Part shown: positions 17,781 to 26,608 of the stretch, in pieces
Position numbering within the stretch: position 1 is the first letter of the stretch
How the letters are laid out: the number at the start of each line of letters is the position of its first letter
DNA from: Aerosticca soli
GTDB taxonomy: Bacteria > Pseudomonadota > Gammaproteobacteria > Xanthomonadales > Rhodanobacteraceae
Length of the DNA: 64,000 bases
Reading direction: 5' to 3'
NCBI RefSeq assembly: GCF_003967035.1
Contig: NZ_AP018560.1
Span: forward strand, 519,001 to 583,000
The notes under the pieces: model-generated
What the model saw: the letters and a program-made list of their open reading frames with translations, nothing else
What the model was told of the DNA's origin: nothing
Databases searched by the model: none
Translations under genes and position numbers: made by a program

Positions 17781-18108
17781 GAACGAGACCCAAGCCATTT
17801 CCGCCCTCGGCGCCCTGGCCCATACCCAGCGGCTGCGCGTGTTCCGCGCCCTGGTGGTCGCTGGCCCCGAAGGGCTGACACCCAGCGTCCTCGCCGACCA
17901 GCTCGACGTGGCCCGCAACTCCCTGTCCTTCCACCTGAAAGAACTGGCCCATGCCGGCCTGGTCACCATCGAGCAGCAGGGCCGCAACCTGATCTACCGC
18001 GCCGACTTCACCCAGATGAATGGGCTGCTCGGCTATCTGACCGAGCACTGCTGCCAGGGCGGCGCGTGCGAGGTCACCGAATCCTCCTCTGCCTGTACTT
18101 CCTGCTGA
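17779..18108 (+). CDS. arsR: ArsR-family arsenic-responsive repressor
   Basis: 109 residues with an ArsR/SmtB winged helix: ALAHTQRLRVFRALV, then LADQLDVARNSLSFHLKELAHAGLV as the DNA-binding helices and EQQGRNLIYRADFTQM as the wing. The metal site is at the C-terminus (EHCCQGGACEVTESSSACTSC), with Cys clusters, as in the ArsR types whose As(III) site lies in the C-terminal tail. The start at 17779 sits within the operator palindrome. It heads the ars operon and probably releases the promoter when it binds arsenite. Confidence 0.93.
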   Translation: MNETQAISALGALAHTQRLRVFRALVVAGPEGLTPSVLADQLDVARNSLSFHLKELAHAGLVTIEQQGRNLIYRADFTQMNGLLGYLTEHCCQGGACEVTESSSACTSC

Positions 18109-18121
18109 AAGGATCACCCCC

Positions 18122-18592
18122 ATGAAGCGCTTTCACGTCCACCTGCACGTCGATGACCTGAACCGCAGCATCGGCTTCTATTCCCAACTGTTCGCCGCGC
18201 AGCCCGCGCGCGTCGAAGGCGACTACGCCAAATGGATGCTCGAAGACCCGCCGGTCAACTTCGCCATCTCCACACGTGGCAACAAGCCGGGCATCGACCA
18301 CCTGGGTATCCAGACCGACGATGCCGAGGAATTGGCGGTGCTGAAGGCCCGCGCCGAGGCGGCCGACATGACGCTGCTGGACGAGGGCACCACGACCTGC
18401 TGCTACGCGCGCAGCGAGAAGCACTGGATCACCGATCCGCAGGGCGTGGCCTGGGAGCACTTCCACACGCTGGGCAACATTCCGGTCTTTAACGAAGCGG
18501 CGCCTGCAGCGACTTCCGCCGCAGCGTGCTGTACCCCGGTGCGCGGCAAGCCGGTGGGCGTTGCGGTGAAGCCGGCTTCCTCCTGCTGCTGA
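18122..18592 (+). CDS. arsI: ArsI C-As lyase (CadI/glyoxalase family)
   Basis: 156 residues of the vicinal-oxygen-chelate fold: MKRFHVHLHVDDLNRSIGFY and PGIDHLGIQTDD repeat the glyoxalase half. Metal ligands expected for ArsI are present at His5, His60 and Glu112 (WEHFHTL), and the substrate-binding vicinal Cys pair is at 93-94 (TTTCCYARSEKHW). The tail adds CC and SSCC motifs. ArsI is an Fe(II)-dependent dioxygenase that cleaves the C-As bond of trivalent organoarsenicals such as MAs(III). It follows arsR by 13 bp. CadI is the alternative name for close relatives. Confidence 0.88.
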   Translation: MKRFHVHLHVDDLNRSIGFYSQLFAAQPARVEGDYAKWMLEDPPVNFAISTRGNKPGIDHLGIQTDDAEELAVLKARAEAADMTLLDEGTTTCCYARSEKHWITDPQGVAWEHFHTLGNIPVFNEAAPAATSAAACCTPVRGKPVGVAVKPASSCC

Positions 18593-18604
18593 TGTGAGAT
18601 ACCC

Positions 18605-19102
18605 ATGACCACCGACAAGACCTACAACGCCCTGTTCATCTGCACGGGTAACTCGGCCCGCTCCATCCTGGCCGAAGGCATCCTCAATGAATTGGGCCAG
18701 GGGCGCTTTCGCGCCTACTCGGCGGGCAGCCACCCCAAGGGCGAAGTCCACCCACTGGCGCTCGCCACGCTGGAGCGGCTGCACATGCCGACCGCCGGCT
18801 ACCGCAGCAAGAACTGGGACGAGTTCGCGGCGCCCGGTGCGCCGGAGCTGGATTTCATCTTCACGGTCTGCGACAACGCCGCCGGCGAGGTCTGCCCCGT
18901 GTGGCCGGGGCGCCCGATGTCGGCGCATTGGGGTGTGCCTGATCCTGCAGCCGTTGAAGGCACCGACGAGCAGAAGCGCAAGGCGTTCACGGATGCGGCG
19001 CTGACGCTGCGCCGACGCATCGAATTGTTCCTGTCGCTGCCGATTCAGCGCCTGGATGCCATGTCGCTGCAGCACGAGCTGCGCAGCATTGGTACGAAGT
19101 GA
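18605..19102 (+). CDS. arsC: Arsenate reductase ArsC, LMW-phosphatase (thioredoxin) type
   Basis: 165 residues. The phosphatase-like P-loop CTGNSAR (Cys13) and the redox pair region VCDNAAGEVCPVWPG mark the thioredoxin-coupled arsenate reductase family. The sequence also has the conserved HWGVPDPAAVEGTDEQKRKAF loop with the general-acid Asp. It reduces As(V) to As(III) for export by the downstream Acr3. It lies 12 bp after arsI. A second, unrelated ArsC is encoded at the end of the operon. Confidence 0.92.
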   Translation: MTTDKTYNALFICTGNSARSILAEGILNELGQGRFRAYSAGSHPKGEVHPLALATLERLHMPTAGYRSKNWDEFAAPGAPELDFIFTVCDNAAGEVCPVWPGRPMSAHWGVPDPAAVEGTDEQKRKAFTDAALTLRRRIELFLSLPIQRLDAMSLQHELRSIGTK

Positions 19103-19112
19103 GGTTGGCGCG

Positions 19113-20198
19113 ATGAGTGTTGGAACCCAAACGGCCGGCCGCGTGCCGGCCGCCCCCACCATGAGCGTCTTCGAGCGCTACCTGAGCGTGTGGGTGCTGC
19201 TGTGCATCGTCGCCGGTATCGCGCTCGGCCAGTTCGCGCCGGGCGTGTTCCAGGCCATCGGCCGCACGGAAGTGGCTCAGGTCAACCTGCCCGTGGGCCT
19301 GCTGATCTGGGTGATGATCATTCCCATGCTGCTCAAGGTGGACTTCGGCGCTCTCGGCCAGGTCAAGCAGCACTGGCGCGGCATCGGCGTGACGCTGTTC
19401 ATCAACTGGGCCGTCAAACCATTCTCGATGGCGTTGCTGGCGTGGATCTTCATCCGCCAGGTCTTCGCGCAGTGGCTCCCCGCCGACCAGCTCGACAGCT
19501 ATGTCGCGGGCCTGATCTTGCTGGCCGCCGCACCTTGCACAGCCATGGTGTTCGTCTGGAGCCGGCTGACCGGGGGCGATCCTGTGTTCACGCTGTCGCA
19601 GGTCGCGCTGAACGACACCATCATGGTGTTCGCCTTCGCGCCCATCGTCGGCCTGCTGCTGGGCCTATCGTCCATCACGGTGCCGTGGGCCACGCTGCTG
19701 GTATCGGTCGGCCTGTACATCGTGATTCCCGTCATCCTGGCCCAGTTCTGGCGCCGCGCCCTGCTGAGCAAGGGCCAAGCCGCCTTCGACCGGGCGCTGG
19801 AGCGCATCGGGCCGCTGTCCATCGCGGCGCTGCTGCTCACGCTGGTGCTGCTGTTCGCCTTCCAGGGCGAGGCCATCATCCGCCAGCCACTGGTCATCGC
19901 CATGCTGGCCGTTCCGATCCTGATCCAGGTGTTCTTCAACTCCGGCCTGGCCTACTGGCTCAACCGCAAGGCGGGCGAGCAGCACAGCATCGCTTGTCCT
20001 TCGGCGCTGATCGGCGCCAGCAACTTCTTCGAGCTTGCCGTAGCCGCCGCCATCAGCCTGTTCGGCTTCCAGTCCGGCGCCGCGCTGGCCACCGTGGTCG
20101 GCGTGCTGATCGAGGTGCCAGTCATGCTACTGGTCGTTCGGATCGTCAACCAAAGCAAGGGCTGGTATGAGTGCGGCCCGAACCCTGCCCGCGGATAA
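19113..20198 (+). CDS. acr3: ACR3-family arsenite efflux permease
   Basis: 361 residues with about ten TM helices (YLSVWVLLCIVAGIALGQ; VNLPVGLLIWVMIIPMLLKVDF). The Acr3 signature AAAPCTAMVFVWSRLTGGDP holds the catalytic Cys used for As(III) transport, and the later repeat has ASNFFELAVAAAISLFG. It exports As(OH)3 using the proton gradient. The start at 19113 is chosen because it lies 10 bp after arsC and precedes the first helix; the frame extends back into arsC. Confidence 0.95.
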   Translation: MSVGTQTAGRVPAAPTMSVFERYLSVWVLLCIVAGIALGQFAPGVFQAIGRTEVAQVNLPVGLLIWVMIIPMLLKVDFGALGQVKQHWRGIGVTLFINWAVKPFSMALLAWIFIRQVFAQWLPADQLDSYVAGLILLAAAPCTAMVFVWSRLTGGDPVFTLSQVALNDTIMVFAFAPIVGLLLGLSSITVPWATLLVSVGLYIVIPVILAQFWRRALLSKGQAAFDRALERIGPLSIAALLLTLVLLFAFQGEAIIRQPLVIAMLAVPILIQVFFNSGLAYWLNRKAGEQHSIACPSALIGASNFFELAVAAAISLFGFQSGAALATVVGVLIEVPVMLLVVRIVNQSKGWYECGPNPARG

Positions 20199-20212
20199 CC
20201 AAGACACGACTC

Positions 20213-20635
20213 ATGAGCAACATCACCATTTACCACAACCCCACCTGCGGCACGTCGCGCAACGTGCTGGCTCTGATCCGCAACAGCGGCGAAGAGCCGA
20301 ACGTTATCGAATACCTGAAGACACCGCCTGACCGCGAAACGCTGCAACGCCTGATCACGGACATGGGCGCGCCAATGCGCGCCGTGCTGCGTGAGAAGGG
20401 TACGCCCTATGCGGAATTGGGCCTCGATGACCCGAAGTGGGGTGACGAGCAGTTGATTGGCTTCATGCTCCAGCACCCCATCCTCATCAACCGGCCCATC
20501 GTGGTGACCCCGCTGGGCACGCGCCTGTGCCGGCCCTCAGAGGCCGTGCTGGACATCCTGCCGCAGCCGCAGCGCGGCGCGTTCCGCAAGGAAGACGGCG
20601 AAGCCGTGGTGGATGCGGAGGGTCGCAGGGTCTGA
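20213..20635 (+). CDS. arsC: Arsenate reductase ArsC, glutaredoxin type
   Basis: 140 residues, beginning MSNITIYHNPTCGTSRNVLALIRN with the catalytic Cys in NPTCGTSRN. Further ArsC/Spx-family motifs are EYLKTPPDRETLQRLI, YAELGLDDPKW and HPILINRPIVVTPLGTRLCRP, which carry the conserved Arg residues of plasmid R773 ArsC. It uses glutathione/glutaredoxin. The start at 20213 follows acr3 by 14 bp. The operon therefore encodes two mechanistically different arsenate reductases. Confidence 0.94.
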   Translation: MSNITIYHNPTCGTSRNVLALIRNSGEEPNVIEYLKTPPDRETLQRLITDMGAPMRAVLREKGTPYAELGLDDPKWGDEQLIGFMLQHPILINRPIVVTPLGTRLCRPSEAVLDILPQPQRGAFRKEDGEAVVDAEGRRV

Positions 20636-20679
20636 GACCTCCCGCACAAGCGGCAGGCAATCTGAAGTGAGGCTGGTAT

Positions 20680-20707
20680 TATCGAATTTCGTTATCGATA
20701 TTCGATA
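20680..20707 (+). promoter_or_regulatory. Inverted-repeat operator overlapping the padR-like start
   Basis: TATCGAAT (20680-20687) and ATTCGATA (20700-20707) are perfect 8-bp arms with a 12-bp spacer. The right arm ends on the first base of the ATG. The position suggests autorepression by the PadR-type protein. The left part GTATTATCGAAT is identical to 12 bp of the arsR promoter region. Confidence 0.65.
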
Positions 20708-21036
20708 TGAAAGAGAAACCTACTCCACGTGCCATGGAGCACCACGACCTGCTGTCGGGGCTGATCCGCCTGCATGTGCTGCACCACGCAGCCGAGCAGG
20801 AGATCTACGGGCAATGGATGATCGACGAGCTGGCCCACCACGGCTACCGCCTCTCCCCCGGAACGCTGTACCCGATGCTGCACAAGATGGAGCGCGACGG
20901 CTACCTCGTCTCCCGCCAGGAGCGTGAAGGGCGCACCGTGCGCAAGCTCTACACGATCACGCCCAAGGGCAAGGAAGGCTTGGCGCTGGCCAAGGACCGC
21001 ATCCGGGAGTTCACCGGGGAGGCGATGCACAAATGA
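20707..21036 (+). CDS. PadR-family regulator adjacent to chrA
   Basis: 109 residues with a PadR winged helix: HHDLLSGLIRLHVLHHAAEQEIYGQWMIDELAHHGYRLSPGTLYPMLHKMERDGYL, in which GTLYPML is the recognition helix and the wing follows (RTVRKLYTITPKG). It overlaps the chrA start by 4 bp (ATGA), so the two genes are translationally coupled and the protein probably controls chromate export. Its operator palindrome overlaps the start codon. Confidence 0.88.
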   Translation: MKEKPTPRAMEHHDLLSGLIRLHVLHHAAEQEIYGQWMIDELAHHGYRLSPGTLYPMLHKMERDGYLVSRQEREGRTVRKLYTITPKGKEGLALAKDRIREFTGEAMHK

Positions 21037-21999
21037 CAGATTCCACCAACACCTTGCAGCATGAGGCCGCTGCCGCGCGCGGCTCACCCGTCGAAGTCTT
21101 CGGCGCCTTCCTCAAGCTGGGGCTGACCTCCTTCGGCGGGCCGATCGCGCATCTGGGCTATTTCCGCTCGGAGTTCGTCGAGCGTCGCCGCTGGCTGGAT
21201 GACCGCAGCTACTCCGATCTGGTCGCCCTGTGCCAGTTCCTGCCGGGGCCGGCCAGCAGCCAGGTCGGTATGGCGCTGGGGTTGGGCCGCGCGGGCTGGC
21301 TGGGGCTGCTGGCGGCCTGGGCCGGATTCACCTTGCCATCGGCGATTGCGCTGATCCTGTTCGCCTTTGGCATCGCCGAGTACCAGGGGCTGGCCCAGTC
21401 CGGCTGGGTGCACGGGCTCAAGGTCGTCGCCGTGGCCATCGTGGCGCAAGCGGTCTGGGGGATGGCCAAGTCGTTGTGCCCGGACCGGCCGCGCGCCGCG
21501 CTGGCCATTCTGGCGGCGCTGCTGACCATGGTCCTGCCCTCGGCCGCGGGACAGCTTGCCGCCATCGCGGTGGCAGGGCTGCTGGGCTGGTGGACATTGA
21601 AGATCGCGCAACCCGGCGGCGGCCACGCCCACAGCTACCCCGTCTCGCGCAAGCTGGGCATCGTGGCGCTGCTGCTGTTTGCCGCACCGCTCGTCGGGCT
21701 GCCCCTGTGGGCGGCAGCCACGGACTCGTCCACCATAGCCCTGCTGGAAGGGGTGTACCGCTCCGGTGCACTGGTCTTCGGCGGTGGACACGTTGTGCTG
21801 CCGCTGCTGCAGGCCTCGGTGGTGCCCAGCGGCGTCGTGAGCAATGCCGACTTCCTGGCCGGCTACGGTGCGGCGCAGGCCGTGCCGGGGCCGCTGTTCA
21901 CTTTCTCGGCCTACCTCGGCGCGGTCGCCCACGGACCGCTGCATGGCTGGATCGGCGGGCTGGCACTCCTGGGCACGATCTTCCTCCCCGCTTTTTTCA

Positions 22000-23310
22000 G
22001 GTTCTTCTCCCAACTGAGTGGAGAGAGGCGCACGGCCGACGGGTCAGACTTGCTGTTCTTGAGGCAACAAACTGGGGCCGGCCGTGGCCGAGCAGGATTG
22101 TATGTCCCGTCTGGGCGGCTGGACGGGATACCGAGTTGGCAAGTGGCGTTATGAGCTGCGCAGGCAGCAGCGCTGGCTGGTGATCGAGTTGGAGCCGACG
22201 CCGGGGGCGCAGCGGCAATGCACGGGCTGTGGGCAGGCGGTCGTGGCCATCCATGACTGGACGATGCGGCGCATTCGCGAGTTGCCCGTGTTCGGTGCGC
22301 CGGTGGAGCTGCACGTGCCGCGTCTTCGGCTGGCTTGCCAGGGCTGCGGGCCGCGGCTGGAACAGTTGGACTGGCTGGATCCGCATGCGCGGGTAACGCG
22401 GCGTCTGGCCGACAGCGTGGCCCGGCTGTGTGCAGTGACGTCGGTGCTGCACGCGGCGCGTTGGCATGGCATCGACTGGAAGACGGCCAAGGCCATCGAC
22501 TGGCGGGCACTGGAGCGCGATCTGGGGCCGGTGGATCTGGAGGGCGTGCGCCGGATCGCCATGGACGAGTTCGCGATCCAGAAGGGCCATCGCTACGCCA
22601 CTGTGGTGGTCGATGTGGAGCGCAAGCGGGTGCTGTGGGTGGGGCGCGGCCGTTCGCGAGTCGAGATCAGGCCGTTCTTCGAACAGCTCGGGCCGGCGCG
22701 TTGCGCCCTTATCGAGGCCGTGGCCATGGACATGAACACGGCCTACGACCTGGAAGTGCGCCAGCACTGCCCGAATGCCCGCGTGGTGTACGACCTGTTC
22801 CACGTGGTCGCCAAGTACGGACGCGAGGTGATTGGCCGGGTGCGGGTGGACGCGGCCAATCAGCTGCGTCACGACAAGCCGGCGCGCCGAGTGGTCAAGC
22901 GCGCCCACTGGCTGCTGCTGCGCAATCCTCGGCGCCTGAAGGAAGCCGAACACATCCGGCTGGACGAGGTACTGGCGGCCAACCGGCCGCTGATGACGGC
23001 CTACGTGATGAAAGAACAGCTCAAGGCGCTGTGGAACGCACCGACAGCCTGGGCGTGGCGGGCAGCCTGGAAACAATGGCTACGCCATGCCCAGGAAAGC
23101 GGCATCCCCGCCCTGACCCACTTCGCTCAATGCCTCAAACCTTACTGGCGCGGCATCCTCAGCCGGGTGCGCTGGCCCCTGCATACCGGGCTGCTCGAAG
23201 GCATCAACAACAAGATCAAGGTCATCAAGCGCATCGCCTACGGCTACCGCGATGACGCCTACTTCTTCCTCAAGATCCGGGCGGCCTTCCCCGGAGTTGG
23301 GTGAAGAACC
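22000..23310 (+). mobile_element. ISL3-family insertion sequence in chrA (1311 bp)
   Basis: The ends are GGTTCTTCTCCCAAC (left) and the inverse of GGTTCTTCACCCAAC (right), one mismatch in 15. It is flanked by a perfect 8-bp target duplication TTTTTTCA at 21992-21999 and 23311-23318, as expected for ISL3. A single transposase gene fills the element. The intact ends and perfect duplication indicate a recent insertion. Confidence 0.92.
22084..23304 (+). CDS. ISL3-family transposase
   Basis: 406 residues. The N-terminal zinc finger (CTGCGQAVVAIHD, then CQGCGPRL) is followed by a helix-turn-helix region and the DDE core, including RIAMDEFAIQKGHRYATVVVD, VAMDMNTAYDLEV and VYDLFHVVAKYG, with the Glu in GLLEGINNKIKVIKRIAYGYRDDAYFFLKIR. 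Both length and motifs fit ISL3. The ATG at 22102 is an alternative start. The frame is complete, so the element may still be mobile. Confidence 0.92.
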   Translation: MAEQDCMSRLGGWTGYRVGKWRYELRRQQRWLVIELEPTPGAQRQCTGCGQAVVAIHDWTMRRIRELPVFGAPVELHVPRLRLACQGCGPRLEQLDWLDPHARVTRRLADSVARLCAVTSVLHAARWHGIDWKTAKAIDWRALERDLGPVDLEGVRRIAMDEFAIQKGHRYATVVVDVERKRVLWVGRGRSRVEIRPFFEQLGPARCALIEAVAMDMNTAYDLEVRQHCPNARVVYDLFHVVAKYGREVIGRVRVDAANQLRHDKPARRVVKRAHWLLLRNPRRLKEAEHIRLDEVLAANRPLMTAYVMKEQLKALWNAPTAWAWRAAWKQWLRHAQESGIPALTHFAQCLKPYWRGILSRVRWPLHTGLLEGINNKIKVIKRIAYGYRDDAYFFLKIRAAFPGVG

Positions 23311-23586
23311 TTTTTTCATGCTGGTCGGTGCACTGCCGTTCTGGGAAGGGCTGCGCCACCGCGCGGGCATCCAGACGGCCATGGCCGGCATCAACGCCGG
23401 CGTGGTCGGTATTCTGGTGTCCGCCCTCTATGACCCGGTATGGACGAGTGCCATCCACAGCAAGGCGGATTTTGGGCTGGCGCTGCTCTCGTTCGGACTG
23501 CTGACGGTGGGGCGCGTGCCGCCGGCGCTCGTGGTGCTGTTAGCCGGGCTGGTGGGCTGGGTCATGGCGATGGGCGTCTGAATCTC

Positions 23587-24117
23587 ATGTGGCACACCCT
23601 GACCATCCAGCTCCGACACGAAACCGCCGACGACATTGCCGCCATCGAAGCGGTCACGACCGCCGCCTTCGCTGATGCACCACACACCAGCCACACCGAG
23701 CAATTCATCGTGCGCGCCTTGCGTGCCGCCAACGAACTGACGCTTTCCATCGTGGCCGAAGAACATGGGCGCGTCGTCGGTCACGTCGCGCTGTCGCCAG
23801 TAACGATCACCCATGAGCACAGGCGAAAGACCGAGGGCTGGTATGGGTTGGGGCCGATCTCCGTCCTGCCGCCAAGGCAGGGGCGAGGCATCGGTTCGCG
23901 CCTGATGGAACAGGCGCTGTCTGAACTGCGGGCTATGCAGGCCGCAGGCTGCGTGCTGCTGGGAGATCCAACGTACTACACGCGCTTTGGCTTCCAGGCC
24001 CATGCGGGCTTGCAACTGCCGGGCGTGCCGCCCGGCTATTTCATGGCGCTGGCCCTGCATGGGACAGTGCCGGAAGGCATCGCGCACTACAGCGATGCCT
24101 TCAACGCCGCCGCCTGA
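23587..24117 (+). CDS. GNAT-family N-acetyltransferase
   Basis: 176 residues. The acetyl-CoA loop is ISVLPPRQGRGIGSRLMEQAL (R/QxxGxG/A), preceded by EEHGRVVGHVALSPVTI. The C-terminal GDPTYYTRFGFQAHAGLQLPG motif is characteristic of the YhbS-like subgroup. The start MWHTLTIQLRHET at 23587 is six bases after the chrA stop, so it may be co-transcribed with chrA. The substrate is unknown, and a link to chromate or other metal stress is only positional. Confidence 0.85.
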   Translation: MWHTLTIQLRHETADDIAAIEAVTTAAFADAPHTSHTEQFIVRALRAANELTLSIVAEEHGRVVGHVALSPVTITHEHRRKTEGWYGLGPISVLPPRQGRGIGSRLMEQALSELRAMQAAGCVLLGDPTYYTRFGFQAHAGLQLPGVPPGYFMALALHGTVPEGIAHYSDAFNAAA

Positions 24118-24282
24118 GCCAGCGCGAAGGCGGCGGCGTTTTAATTCGGCTATTGGCCTTGAACACCGGGCGCGGCCACTGTCGCACCCGGATTTCGCGT
24201 CCACCGCGCCCAGGGCGGAACGGCCTGGGCGCGGTGCTGATCGCGGTTATTCCTTCGTCTCGATGCGCCACCACACAAAGCG

Positions 24283-24310
24283 AAGCGCCCCGGTCGAGGC
24301 CGGGGCGCTT
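24283..24310. terminator. Strong GC hairpin between GNAT and the parB remnant
   Basis: AAGCGCCCCGG (24283-24293) and CCGGGGCGCTT (24300-24310) form an 11-bp perfect stem with a 6-base loop, between two convergent genes. It could act as a bidirectional terminator. The remaining DNA of the 24118-24324 gap shows no gene. Confidence 0.6.
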
Positions 24311-24324
24311 GCCTTCGGCGCGGG

Positions 24325-25800
24325 TCAAGCGGCCAGTGCCTCGGCGGGTTCATCCGCCATTGCCTCGGTATCCTCCGGGGCGTCCTGCTCCGGGCCTTCT
24401 TCCTGCGCGGCCTCCTGCGGGCCTTCGGCCTTGAAGATGGCGGGCATCCAGCCGGTGCCATCGGCCAGCCGCTCGGCCTCGCTGGCAATGTCGGCCTTCT
24501 TGAGCTTCGCCAGCCGGGTGACGAATTCCGGTGCAAACGCGCCCACGGCATCCAGAATCACGGCCTTGGAAACGTGCTTGAAGTAGCCTTCTGCGGTCGG
24601 CTTCCACCATGCGGCCATGTCGAGGCCCACGGCCTGCGCCAGTTCTGCGCCGGGCTGGTGCGGCGTGGCACGGGGCGTCACCACGTCCACCGTGGAAGCC
24701 ACGCACACGGCCAGCAGCCGCACCAGTTCGTCTTGCGACTTCGCCAGCAGCGCGGCGAACAGTTCGGCGCTGTCCTCCGGCAAGGCTTCCCCGGCTACCT
24801 GTTGCAGTTCGCGCAGCGCCACAGCGGCGGGCGACTCCGGCCAGTCCGGGGCCATGCCTTCCAGCCGGTCTTGCACTTTCAGGCTCACGCCCAGCGGCAG
24901 GTCGTGGCCGTGGTAGCTGTCCTGCAAAACCTTCTGCACCATGCCATGCACCAGCGCGGCCAGCGCGACGTGCGGATGCCGGGCCACTTCGATTTGCAGC
25001 GCCGCCGTGCGGTGGGCGCTCAACCGCTGCGCCAGCTGGTCGGACAGGCTCGCGGCCTTGGGCGGGTCGTCGGCGTCCTCGTGCTCCTCGTTGGCGGCTT
25101 CGCCTTCGGTGCTGCCGAAGCCGCGCCGCAGCTTTTCCAGCGTGCGCAGCGCCTTGGCCTCGGCTTCGCGCAGCAGGCCGCGATGAATAACAGCCTCGCC
25201 GTTGCGGTCGATGGTGACGATGGCACCGGCCACCTCGCGCACTTCGGGGGCGTAGCCTTGCAAGGCATTCTCCGCGTCTTGCAGTTCTCCGACCACCTGA
25301 TCGCGCCGCTGTTCCAGCTTCTCGGCCTTGGCCTCGTCCTCGGCGTCGCAGGCTTCTTCCAGTTCGGCGTCGATCTTTTCGAGGCGGGTTTCCAGCGAGG
25401 CGATGCGGCGGGCCTCGCGGGTGGTCGGCTCGCGGCGGTGGCGCGGGGCGTTCTGGAACGCCTGCCGTTCCTCGTAGGCCAGATGCGGCACGGCCTCCAC
25501 CCATGCCCAGCCCTCGGCGCGCACGTCCTCGGCCAGCGTTGCCAGCTTGTCGCGCACGAGCGTTTCCAGCACTGCGGTATCGGTGAGGTAGGTTCCGGCA
25601 TCGCCTTCCGCGAACAGGTCGCGGCGGATGCCGCCGCCTGCCTGCCGGTAGGCGTCCAGCCCGACGAAGCGCACCAGCGCGTGCGCGGCGTCGATTTCGC
25701 GCTCGGTCAGGCGCTCGCGCAGCTTGGACGGGCTGCGCTGCCATTCCGGCGCACCATAGAACGTGGCTTCCTGCGCGGCGTGGTCGTCGGCGAAGGGACA
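24325..25800 (-). pseudogene. ParB-like ICE partition protein, N-terminally truncated
   Basis: About 480 residues resemble the C-terminal part of the long ParB-type protein of clc-like integrative elements: FYGAPEWQRSPSKLRERL, GIRRDLFAEGDAGTYLTDTAVLETL, an acidic coiled-coil stretch (LEEACDAEDEAKAEKLEQRRDQV) and WWKPTAEGYFKHVSKAVILDAVGAFAPEFVTRLAKLKKADIA near the end. The ParB nuclease-like N-terminus is missing. The open frame continues to 26163 only by running through 25801-26031 (no family features) into a frameshifted RND fragment. The identification is from memory of the family. Confidence 0.6.
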
Positions 25801-26031
25801 CAGCAAGACCGCCCCCTCACGCCACCCACGCACGCCGGTTTTCGGCAAGCGGAGCGCGCAGGCACGGATCAGCGAGCCGGGCCGGAGGCGCCAGCGATGG
25901 AAGCCCGACAGGGGCGAGACTCGCGCAGCGAGGCTCAATGCGCAGCACGACAGCGCGACGGCGGCACGCCGGGACGCCCGACTGCTTGGGACAGGACTAC
26001 TCGTTGTCGGTCTTGCGCGGCTCGATGTGCA

Positions 26032-26516
26032 ACTGTCCTTGACGTGCAGCCGGGCGTAGTTGCGAAGGTACAGCGTGTCGTACTGCTTATCGGGCGATGT
26101 CAGGTGCACCACCATCAGGAAGGCGGGGGACTGCTTTTGGACGGTGATGCCCTGGCGCACCACATCGCGGGCAGCCGGGCCTGAGCCTGGGCGACGCGGT
26201 TTTGTACCCGCACCGTCGCGTCATCGGCGTTGATGCCAGAACGGAAGGTGACCGTGGTCACCAGCACGCCGTCGGAGCCGGCGACAGACTTGATGTACAT
26301 CATGCCTTCGACGCCGTTGATCTGCTCCTCCAGGGGTGTCGCCACGGTCTCGGCAATCACCTTGGGGTTGGCGCCCGGATACACGGCGCGCACCACGACC
26401 TTGGGATATTCGCTGATCGGCAGCGCCGGGATCGCGAGCAGGCCCGAGACGAAGATGACGATCGACAGCACAGCCGCGAAGATCGGCCTGTCCATGAAGA
26501 ACTTGGAGAGGTCCAT
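26032..26516 (-). pseudogene. MexF/HAE1-type RND efflux permease, N-terminal remnant with frameshift
   Basis: The start encodes MDLSKFFMDRPIFAAVLSIV, then PALPISEYPKVVVRAVYPGAN and VAGSDGVLVTTVTFRSGI, typical of the first TM helix and porter domain of drug-exporting RND pumps. At about 26174 a one-base deletion shifts the frame; the sequence then continues in the next frame as VVRQGITVQKQSPAFLM to NYARLHVKD and stops matching at about 26032. Only about 160 of over 1000 residues remain. It is the partner of the adaptor remnant upstream. Confidence 0.85.
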
Positions 26517-26608
26517 GGGCTAATACCTTGAAAGGAGTCCAGGGGGAAGCGCGCCGCGCCGCTCGTTGTGTGATACGTCCGATCGGTGGCGCGCTCCGGC
26601 GTGGTGCT

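Larger units (their letters stand above)
21033..23581 (+). pseudogene. chrA: Chromate efflux transporter ChrA interrupted by an ISL3-family element
   Basis: The frame from 21033 encodes the N-terminal domain of the CHR family (GAFLKLGLTSFGGPIAHLGYF, LCQFLPGPASSQVGMALG) and most of the C-terminal domain (LVFGGGHVVLPLL, AQAVPGPLFTFSAYLG). It is cut at 21999 by the IS and resumes at 23319 (LVGALPFWEGLRHR...). Removing the IS and one TTTTTTCA copy restores ...FLPAFFMLVGALPFW... and a 409-residue protein, the normal ChrA length. As it stands the pump is probably inactive. Precise excision would repair it. Confidence 0.92.

Noticed and set aside
25801..26163. N-terminal part of the 612-codon frame as a real ParB fusion protein
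   Set aside because: Residues 1-44 are out-of-place RND permease sequence after a frameshift, and the next 80 residues match nothing; it is a chimera of remnants.
24574..26184. A 536-codon plus-strand frame opposite the parB remnant
   Set aside because: Low-complexity Ala/Gln/Val/Arg composition, antisense to ICE coding sequence, no family motif.
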